Shown here piece by piece: positions 40,671 to 46,058 of a stretch of DNA of 46,058 nucleotides (the first letter of the stretch is position 1; the number at the start of each line of letters is the position of its first letter). The translations under genes were made by a program, and so were the position numbers. This DNA is from a virus: positions 1 to 46,058 of IMG/VR virus record IMGVR_UViG_3300028920_000108, one strand, 5' to 3'. The notes under the pieces were generated by a model, which was not told the DNA's origin, did not search any database, and saw only the letters and a list, made by a program, of their open reading frames with translations.

Positions 40671-40922
40671 ATGAAACCACAAAAAAGGAAAAAAGTTCTC
40701 CGGCACTTGGAACTTACAGCAGATGAATCAAAGACCTTAAGCCGCCAAATATGCGAGATTAAAAAAGCACTTCGTCCGCGCGTTCGGGCAACAAATGCAG
40801 AAGTACTTTCCCGGCTCGTTATGTACGCGCTGCACAATGAAGCGGTCTTACATGATGTATATACTGACATCATAGAGGATGCGAAAGAAGAGATACAACA
40901 GCGGGCAAGGGGGCAAGAGTGA
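40671..40922 (+). CDS. Hypothetical basic 83-aa protein (copy 2)
   Basis: Homologue of the protein at 3789 with four changes (T3P, E60A, N63D among them). AGGAGG site, and overlap with the GTG of the SNF2 gene, as in copy 1. Function unknown; coupling to the helicase is conserved. Confidence 0.65.
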   Translation: MKPQKRKKVLRHLELTADESKTLSRQICEIKKALRPRVRATNAEVLSRLVMYALHNEAVLHDVYTDIIEDAKEEIQQRARGQE

Positions 40923-42283
40923 AACCGACCTTGCGAGCCGACCAACAAAAAGGAGTAGAATTTTTACAGGGCGTATTTGAAAAACACAAAGGCGCGTTAT
41001 GCGCTGACATAATGGGGCTGGGGAAAACCGCGCAAGCTATACGCCTGATAAAGATGCGGGCAAGTTTTGATATGCCTGTATGTATCGCCGCTCCCGCCTA
41101 CTTGGTGTATAACTGGCTTGATGAGCTTGAACTATGGGGCTGCAAAAGTGAGGTGTGCGTTATCGACAGTAAAAAGCAAGTACTTCATGATGCCGATATT
41201 TACATAGGCTCATACAACATGCTTGCAAGTGATGACATACACAAGCAGTTGTTAAAAAAGACCTTCTCTCTTCTGTGCTGTGACGAGGCGCATACGTTTA
41301 GGACGTGGAATAGCATCCGCTCGCGCCGGTTGCTTGGGACATTCCAAAACAAGAAAAGCAATCTTTTGTACAGGTCAAAAAATGCGTTGTTACTTACCGG
41401 AACCCCGATAGTAAATAGTGTTGAGGACATCTACAATATAGTGGTCCGTATCGCTCCGCAGGTGCTTAAAAAATATGACCGTATGGCATTCTTGGCAGCG
41501 TTTGCGGGATTTTTACAGTACTCGCCGTATGGGGTTAAACCTGTCGGCGTAAAAAATGAAAAGCAGTTACACAAGCTATTATCAAGTGTCATGCTTCGCC
41601 GCTCAGAAATTCCAGGCATAAAAGAGGTTATTCCGGCGCGGATTCCTTTACAGCTTAAGGGGTCAAAATTAAAGAAGTTCATGAAAGAGGAAAATGACTT
41701 TTTACAGCGGTACAGCATAGAAGTTGAGGACATCCTAAAGGGGCAAGACAGCAACACCCCGGCGGCTTGTGAATTTGCGGCACTCCGGACACAAACGGCG
41801 CTGCATAAAATCCCGCTCCTACTACCGGCAATAATTGACGCCTATGAATGTGGTTTACGACCTGTCGTCTACTGCTGGCATAAAGCAGTTCAAGAGGCGC
41901 TGTTTACCGAGCTTGACAGACGGTGCAAGGGGGCAAACATTGCTATAGTAAACGGCGCGCAGCGCCCGAAGTGCCGGGCGAGTATCGTCAAAAAATATCA
42001 AGCGGGTGAAATTGATATATTACTGCCGACTATTGGGGCGCTTAAAGAGGGCGTTAATCTCACAGAGGGGCGGTTGGTTATTTTTGTTGAGTTACCGTAT
42101 ACGCCCGCGGAAGTTGATCAAGTTATCGCCCGGTTTAATAGGACAGGTCAAAAGGGGTTAGTAGTTGCAAAAATGTTTTATTTTAAAGACGGGATAGACG
42201 CATATATTATGCGACTGCTTGACAGAAAGCGAGATGTTATACAAAAAAGTTTAAGAGATACTCGGTTTAAAGGGGAGGCGTAA
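40919..42283 (+). CDS. SNF2-family DEAH helicase (copy 2)
   Basis: 454 aa with the same motifs and positions as the protein at 4037 (IMGLGKT, DEAH, LLLTGTP, ARFNRTGQKG). Substitutions are scattered, but a stretch of more than 100 bases around motif VI is identical in DNA, whereas the rest has frequent silent differences, again a mosaic pattern. GTG start. Confidence 0.9.
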   Translation: MKPTLRADQQKGVEFLQGVFEKHKGALCADIMGLGKTAQAIRLIKMRASFDMPVCIAAPAYLVYNWLDELELWGCKSEVCVIDSKKQVLHDADIYIGSYNMLASDDIHKQLLKKTFSLLCCDEAHTFRTWNSIRSRRLLGTFQNKKSNLLYRSKNALLLTGTPIVNSVEDIYNIVVRIAPQVLKKYDRMAFLAAFAGFLQYSPYGVKPVGVKNEKQLHKLLSSVMLRRSEIPGIKEVIPARIPLQLKGSKLKKFMKEENDFLQRYSIEVEDILKGQDSNTPAACEFAALRTQTALHKIPLLLPAIIDAYECGLRPVVYCWHKAVQEALFTELDRRCKGANIAIVNGAQRPKCRASIVKKYQAGEIDILLPTIGALKEGVNLTEGRLVIFVELPYTPAEVDQVIARFNRTGQKGLVVAKMFYFKDGIDAYIMRLLDRKRDVIQKSLRDTRFKGEA

Positions 42284-42286
42284 AAG

Positions 42287-42466
42287 ATGGAAAAAATAAT
42301 ACAGATACAGACAGATTTAACTCCAGAAGAAGTAAACGGACAGGGGGTTGTTATAAAATACAGTGTTATGATAACCGCGCTTACTAATTACGGTAGAGTG
42401 CTGCAAAAGACATACGCAGGAAACTGGAACGAAGTAGAAACAAAATCTTTTAAAAAGGAGGTGTGA
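42287..42466 (+). CDS. Conserved 59-aa hypothetical protein (copy 2)
   Basis: Homologue of 5405-5584 with T16V, E18G and a changed C terminus (KKEV). It follows the SNF2 stop by 3 bases. In this copy it is followed directly by the MazG-like gene because DUF3310 is missing. Function unknown. Confidence 0.7.
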   Translation: MEKIIQIQTDLTPEEVNGQGVVIKYSVMITALTNYGRVLQKTYAGNWNEVETKSFKKEV

Positions 42467-42469
42467 AAG

Positions 42470-42733
42470 ATGGAAATACAAGAGATTGCAGAAAAGGCAA
42501 TTGATATAATGCGTCATTATGGACCTATTCATCAGCATAATAAATTTATTGAAGAAATTCAAGAGCTGCACCAAGCACTTGGCACAACAAATTATCAGAA
42601 CATAACGGAAGAGTCGGCGGATTGCCTTTTAGTGCTGCTCCAATTTTATTTGATTGATGATAATATGAGGCGTGTAGTAAGGTACAAGGCTGACAGGACA
42701 ATTGCGCAAATGATGGAGGAATGCGAAAAATGA
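42470..42733 (+). CDS. MazG-like nucleotide pyrophosphohydrolase (copy 2)
   Basis: 87 aa. The metal-binding pattern EEIQELHQAL ... ITEESADCLLVLLQF is kept. Residues 8-40 differ widely from the gene at 5879, while residues 42-87 are almost the same, locating an exchange point near the middle. The stop overlaps the methyltransferase start (ATGA at 42730). Confidence 0.72.
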   Translation: MEIQEIAEKAIDIMRHYGPIHQHNKFIEEIQELHQALGTTNYQNITEESADCLLVLLQFYLIDDNMRRVVRYKADRTIAQMMEECEK

Positions 42734-43530
42734 AGAATAAAATTGATTTACAATACGGCGATTGTATAGAGCTGATGTCTAAAATGAGACCTGAAAGTAT
42801 AGACTTAACGGTAACCAGCCCCCCGTATGACAATTTAAGGACGTATAAAAACAGTTTAACGTGGAATGAAGATATATGGAAAAGAGTTATTGAGTTGCTG
42901 TATAAAGTTACAAAACAGGGGGGTGTCGTTGTATGGGTTGTTGGAGACGCTACAATAAAAGGTAGTGAGACGGGTAATAGCTTTAAACAAGCTTTATATT
43001 TTAAAGATGTCGGTTTTAATTTACATGATACTATGATATATGAAAGTAATAAGCCTCCCTTGACGCATAACAGATATGAACAAAAATTTGAATACATGTT
43101 TATATTTAGTAAAGGAAAGCCTAATGCTTTTAACCCTTTTAAAATACCTTGTATCTATGCTGGGTCGTCGACAGATAGGCCAGAAACGAAAAAAGGCAGC
43201 AGGAGAGAAAACTCCGCGATAAGATCAAAAAAAGGCACGGGAAAAAGAGTTAAAAATGAAAAGATAAAGGGTAATATCTGGAAGTACAAAACCGGCGGCG
43301 GACTTACTACAAAAGACAGAGAAGCTTTTAAACATCCTGCCATTTTTCCAGAACAATTAGCAAACGATCATATAATAAGCTGGTCGAACGAAAATGACAC
43401 GGTTTTCGATCCATTTATGGGTAGCGGGACTACTGGGAAAATGGCAATATTAAACAATAGAAATTTTATTGGTATCGAAAAAGTAAAGGAATATTTTGAT
43501 ATAGCTGAAAAAAGAATAAAGGAAGCGTAA
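42730..43530 (+). CDS. DNA amino-methyltransferase (N4-cytosine/N6-adenine)
   Basis: 266 aa from ATG 42730, chosen over 42721 because it has proper GGAGGA spacing and the ATGA overlap. Catalytic TSPPYD (29-34) precedes the AdoMet-binding FDPFMGSGTTG (226-236), the beta-class order; SPPY favours N4-cytosine but allows N6-adenine. It ends in GIEKVKEYFDIAEKRI, typical of the class. No partner restriction enzyme is seen, so it probably protects phage DNA from host restriction. Absent from copy 1. Confidence 0.88.
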   Translation: MKNKIDLQYGDCIELMSKMRPESIDLTVTSPPYDNLRTYKNSLTWNEDIWKRVIELLYKVTKQGGVVVWVVGDATIKGSETGNSFKQALYFKDVGFNLHDTMIYESNKPPLTHNRYEQKFEYMFIFSKGKPNAFNPFKIPCIYAGSSTDRPETKKGSRRENSAIRSKKGTGKRVKNEKIKGNIWKYKTGGGLTTKDREAFKHPAIFPEQLANDHIISWSNENDTVFDPFMGSGTTGKMAILNNRNFIGIEKVKEYFDIAEKRIKEA

Positions 43531-43533
43531 AAA

Positions 43534-44430
43534 ATGAATGTACTTAGTTTATTTGATGGGATAAGCTGCGGGCGTCTGGCGCTTGACAGGGCCGGTATAA
43601 AAGTCGATAAATACTACGCGAGTGAGATTGATAAATATGCTATGCAGGTCAGTTCTAAAAACTGGCCGGATATTATACAACTCGGGTCTGTAACTGACTG
43701 GAAAAACTGGAATATAGATTTTAGTAGTATTGATTTACTACTTGCCGGTTTCCCGTGTCAAGCGTGGTCGGTTGCGGGGAAACAAAAAGGCGACAACGAC
43801 CCCCGGGGCGCGTTAGTCCACGACTTGATAGATATATGGCAAGAAATAAAAAAGCATAATCCGAAAGTAAAATTTTTATTTGAAAACGTGGAAATGAAAA
43901 AAGAGTTTTTACAGTATGTAAATAATTTGTTTGGCGTCGAACCTATATTTATAAATTCAAGAGTGGTAAGTGGTCAAGATAGAAAAAGGTATTACTGGAC
44001 AAATATAAATGGAGTTACACCGCCAGACGATAAAAATATAAACGCTATTGATTTGTTGGAAACACCGGGGTTTTTTGGAGCTATGCGGGGCCGCCGTATA
44101 AATGAAGATGGTAAAAGAAGTGATTATAATAAACGTATCCCAATAGTTCAATATATCGAATGTAGAAACGATAATAAATCAAATTGTATTACTACTGTAC
44201 AGAAAGACAATGTTATAGTAAACAAGAAAGTAAAAAGACAATGCATAAAAGATATAGAGTATAGATACCTAACGCTTATAGAATGCGAACGGCTGCAGAC
44301 CTTGCCCGATAATTTTACAGCGGGCGTCAGTAATACTCAACGGTATAAATGCTTGGGTAACGGCTGGACTGTCGATGTCATCGCGCATATATTTAAAGGA
44401 TTAATAAAAAAGAGGAAAGCGGAAAAGTGA
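43534..44430 (+). CDS. DNA cytosine-5 methyltransferase (Dnmt3-like/Dcm-type)
   Basis: 298 aa. LSLFDGISCGRLAL (motif I), GFPCQAWS with catalytic C75 (motif IV), FENV (116-119, motif VI), QDRKRYYW (148-155, motif VIII), then YLTLIECERLQTLPDNFTAG and CLGNGWTVDVIAHIF (motifs IX-X). The target-recognition region is short. It forms an operon with the amino-methyltransferase. Its stop overlaps a GTG that begins the zinc-ribbon remnant. Absent from copy 1. Confidence 0.9.
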   Translation: MNVLSLFDGISCGRLALDRAGIKVDKYYASEIDKYAMQVSSKNWPDIIQLGSVTDWKNWNIDFSSIDLLLAGFPCQAWSVAGKQKGDNDPRGALVHDLIDIWQEIKKHNPKVKFLFENVEMKKEFLQYVNNLFGVEPIFINSRVVSGQDRKRYYWTNINGVTPPDDKNINAIDLLETPGFFGAMRGRRINEDGKRSDYNKRIPIVQYIECRNDNKSNCITTVQKDNVIVNKKVKRQCIKDIEYRYLTLIECERLQTLPDNFTAGVSNTQRYKCLGNGWTVDVIAHIFKGLIKKRKAEK

Positions 44431-44495
44431 ACTTTTTCGGCGCTTTAAGCGAAAAATTGGTCTCAAATGATACCAAAACAAGCGAAAATGATTAA
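44427..44495 (+). pseudogene. 3' remnant of the zinc-ribbon gene
   Basis: GTG 44427 to TAA 44495 encodes 22 residues matching the end of the zinc-ribbon protein at 6139-6321 (VNFFGALSEKLVSNDTK). The cysteine part is gone, replaced by the methyltransferase genes. The junction lies at GAACTTTTTCG in both copies. Confidence 0.7.
44457..44476. promoter_or_regulatory. Imperfect TTGGTATCA palindrome in the zinc-ribbon remnant
   Basis: TTGGTCTCA, AA, TGATACCAA; same as 6283-6302 in copy 1. Confidence 0.35.
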
Positions 44496-44520
44496 AATTA
44501 AACTATCAGGAGGGTAAAAA

Positions 44521-44817
44521 ATGAATGACACACCCGTACAAACGAAAACATGCACAAATTGCCGCCGGGCAAAATGCCTGTTAGATTTTTACAAAAACGC
44601 CGCGTATAAAGACGGGTATACGTCACATTGTAAAGAGTGCCGGCGGGCGTATGAGAAAAAACATCGAAAAGAGCACCCCAGAAACCCGCAAAAGGTATCT
44701 GCCTATCATCGAACGTATTATCGTGAGAATAAAGAGGCGATACTTAAAAAACGAAAGGATTGGTACAAACAAAAGCAAGAGAGACTACAAAGCGCAAAGG
44801 AGAATACGGAAAGATGA
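44521..44817 (+). CDS. Cys-rich HNH-associated-type protein, copy 2 only
   Basis: 98 aa. CTNCRRAKCLLDFYKNAAYK and DGYTSHCKECRRAYEKKHRK make the CxxC...CxxC zinc knuckle found at the N terminus of many phage HNH proteins, and a basic helical tail follows. The catalytic HNH motif itself is not visible, so it is either a DNA-binding protein or a truncated endonuclease. AGGAGGG site; the stop overlaps the next ATG (ATGA). Confidence 0.65.
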   Translation: MNDTPVQTKTCTNCRRAKCLLDFYKNAAYKDGYTSHCKECRRAYEKKHRKEHPRNPQKVSAYHRTYYRENKEAILKKRKDWYKQKQERLQSAKENTER

Positions 44818-45167
44818 AAATTTGGCAATACAAACAGATAGACCCGACGGACCCCGAATGGAATGCTTACAAGATCATAGAGTGGTATGGGCCGAATGAT
44901 GACGATTACGAATACGTATCGACTCATGTAGTCAATGAATCGGACGCCCGCTTAATGACAACAGCGCCAGAAATGCTTGATTGCTTGATTAACGCTATAA
45001 AAACACAAAAAGAATGGGTGAACATCTGTAATTCGTTAACCGAGAAAGCCGGGGCGGATAATCAAGAAGCTAAAAGCTGGAAAAAAGAAGTTAATCAAGA
45101 AATCTTGAAGACTATCGAAAAAGCAACCGGAAAAACTATTGAAGAGGTGTTGAAAAATGAAAACTGA
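44814..45167 (+). CDS. Hypothetical 117-aa protein (copy 2)
   Basis: Homologue of 6352-6705. The start at 44814 is taken from that alignment; an in-frame upstream ATG at 44760 lies inside the Cys-rich gene. It keeps AAAGGAGAATACGGAAAG upstream, identical to copy 1, which shows that the exchange point is just upstream. Function unknown. Confidence 0.65.
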   Translation: MKIWQYKQIDPTDPEWNAYKIIEWYGPNDDDYEYVSTHVVNESDARLMTTAPEMLDCLINAIKTQKEWVNICNSLTEKAGADNQEAKSWKKEVNQEILKTIEKATGKTIEEVLKNEN

Positions 45168-45786
45168 ACTCATAGACATAAAACTTGTAAAAGTACACCC
45201 CGAGCTTGACAAGCACTTCAAACGGGATGAGACCACGATTGAAAACCTTAGGAAATCGATGGAAAAAAGGGGCTTTGATAAAAAGCACCCACTTATTATC
45301 TGGGAGGAGACCGGGTATTTAGTAGACGGTCACACCCGCCGGGAGGCTGCAAGGCGCGCCGGGATAAGCTACGCTCCAGCCATATTCGAGAGCTTCGCGT
45401 CTATAGAGGACGTCAAGGCGTACATGGACAGGACACAGTACCACCGCAGGAACTTGTCACAGCGCGACCGGGTGGAATTACTGCAAAGAGACGCGGTGTA
45501 TACAGCAGCAAAAAATAAAAAGCAATATATAGTGGATCACATGGGGGTAAGTCCCGCCAGCGCCGCGCGGATTATGGCGATACTTCGGGATCCTGAAAAG
45601 CTGCGGGCGCTGATGGCAGGCGAGGCCATATCAAGCGGTAAAAAGGCCAAAAAGAAAGAGGGGGTGCAAGAACCATTAGAGAGTGAAAAAAGCCCGGTAG
45701 AAATGCTTTCTGAGGCTCTCAGAGCCTATCAGGAGGCAACGGGGGAGACGTTGACACCCCGGAAGTTGAAAGAGTTGTTGAGATAG
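45157..45786 (+). CDS. ParB/Srx-like N-terminal domain protein (copy 2)
   Basis: 209 aa; DGHTRREAARRAGI (57-70) and the HTH-like part are conserved relative to 6695-7324, with changes concentrated in the C-terminal linker (PSEGEKSPVEAL to LESEKSPVEML). It ends at the conserved terminator. Confidence 0.82.
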   Translation: MKTELIDIKLVKVHPELDKHFKRDETTIENLRKSMEKRGFDKKHPLIIWEETGYLVDGHTRREAARRAGISYAPAIFESFASIEDVKAYMDRTQYHRRNLSQRDRVELLQRDAVYTAAKNKKQYIVDHMGVSPASAARIMAILRDPEKLRALMAGEAISSGKKAKKKEGVQEPLESEKSPVEMLSEALRAYQEATGETLTPRKLKELLR

Positions 45787-45814
45787 CCGGGAGAAACCCC
45801 GGCTTATTTTTTTT
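45785..45814 (+). terminator. Rho-independent terminator (copy 2)
   Basis: AGCCGGG (45785-45791), loop AGAAAC, CCCGGCT (45798-45804), then TATTTTTTTT. Confidence 0.88.
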
Positions 45815-45816
45815 AT

Positions 45817-46058
45817 TTAATACTCTCTGTAAAGGTACTCAGGCGGGCTTATTCGCTTATCATATCGAGAAATTTCGTTCCTAACCTCTATAAAAGGAAT
45901 GTCGCGATTTAAGTAATCAGCAATACCCGGATTGTCGTCCATCCCGCACTTTAAGCAAGAATACCAATCTATAATGCGGGTTAGCTGCCGAAAACCACAC
46001 TCTCTGCATTCATAAAGACAAAGATCGTCCTCATTGGCAAAGCCGAGTTCTGTTAATA
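45817..46058 (-). CDS. PD-(D/E)XK nuclease, copy 2, 5' part outside window
   Basis: TAA complement at 45819-45817; the open frame runs to the window edge, giving the C-terminal 80 or so residues of the protein at 7354-7854, including the CRECGF and CLKCG zinc-ribbon cysteines. The nuclease core lies beyond the window. Collinearity predicts the primase-helicase next. Confidence 0.8.
   Translation of the reverse strand, partial: LTELGFANEDDLCLYECRECGFRQLTRIIDWYSCLKCGMDDNPGIADYLNRDIPFIEVRNEISRYDKRISPPEYLYREY

Larger units (their letters stand above)
37309..46058. repeat. Early module, copy 2 of a diverged large duplication
   Basis: Collinear with 471-7854 apart from four gene swaps; it runs off the right end inside the PDDEXK nuclease gene. 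DNA identity is patchy, with nearly identical blocks (membrane peptide, part of the SNF2 gene near motif VI) alternating with more diverged ones, pointing to repeated homologous exchange between relatives. Confidence 0.95.

Noticed and set aside
42730-44430. Complete restriction-modification system
   Set aside because: Two methyltransferases but no restriction endonuclease next to them; the neighbouring Cys-rich protein lacks a visible HNH catalytic motif.
1-46058. Classical prophage with attachment sites and integrase
   Set aside because: No integrase, excisionase, CI-like repressor, host gene or tRNA-associated direct repeat was recognised; lysogeny cannot be claimed.
471-46058. Simple terminal redundancy of a phage genome
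   Set aside because: Terminal repeats would be identical; here there are substitutions throughout and gene-content differences.

Overview
The window is almost entirely tailed-phage DNA; no host housekeeping gene, rRNA, tRNA or CRISPR array was seen. The tail genes (sheath, tube, tape measure, Dit-like, plug, hub, spike, gp25-like, baseplate J, DUF2612) belong to a contractile-tailed (myovirus-type) phage of the DUF3383/DUF3277 lineage. The host is probably Gram-negative: the lysis cassette ends in a protein with a lipobox near its N terminus and a membrane segment at its C terminus, the layout of a unimolecular spanin. A spirochaete such as Treponema would fit, but that is only a guess. The replication genes (DUF2800, DUF2815, family A polymerase, SNF2, PrimPol-SF3) resemble those of Firmicutes phages, so the genome is mosaic.

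Layout: (1) 1-2165, minus: pentapeptide-repeat protein (runs off the left end), DUF2800 nuclease, miniature sliding-clamp-like protein. (2) 2371-7324, plus: DUF2815 ssDNA-binding protein, membrane peptide, ferredoxin, SNF2 helicase, DUF3310, MazG-like, zinc ribbon, ParB-like, then a terminator. (3) 7354-10188, minus: PDDEXK nuclease and PrimPol-SF3 primase-helicase. (4) 10209-10753: non-coding control region with repeats, paired operator-like palindromes and a strong promoter, followed by two small plus-strand genes and a strong terminator. (5) 11338-12080, minus: small terminase and a small gene. (6) 12176-34343, plus: one long late block in the order head (protease-like, cement, capsid, completion), long fibre, lysis, neck, sheath, tube, chaperones, tape measure, baseplate, collar fibre, portal, gpF-like, large terminase. 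(7) 34404-37306, minus: two small genes, resolvase-like nuclease and DNA polymerase. (8) 37309-46058: a second, diverged copy of regions 1-3.

The repeated early module is the dominant large-scale feature. Its copies lie about 36.8 kb apart and are collinear with 95% or better protein identity for several genes, but differ by clean gene swaps: pentapeptide protein versus DNA polymerase junction, DUF3310 present or absent, and zinc ribbon versus two DNA methyltransferases plus a Cys-rich protein. One 36.8-kb unit holds a complete gene set for replication, packaging, virion and lysis, with no integrase or repressor recognised. The simplest readings are an assembly that has run once round a circularly permuted genome and continued into a sister strain, or two related phage genomes in tandem.

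How the parts work together: PrimPol-SF3, family A polymerase, the clamp-like protein, DUF2815 protein, DUF2800 and the other nucleases and SNF2 make up replication and recombination. MazG-like and DUF3310 proteins probably act on nucleotides. TerS/TerL, portal and capsid genes package the genome, and the endolysin/holin/spanin cassette opens the cell. The least expected genes are a phage-borne 2[4Fe-4S] ferredoxin kept in both copies and a single short protein carrying the diagnostic motifs of the C-terminal half of DnaN.
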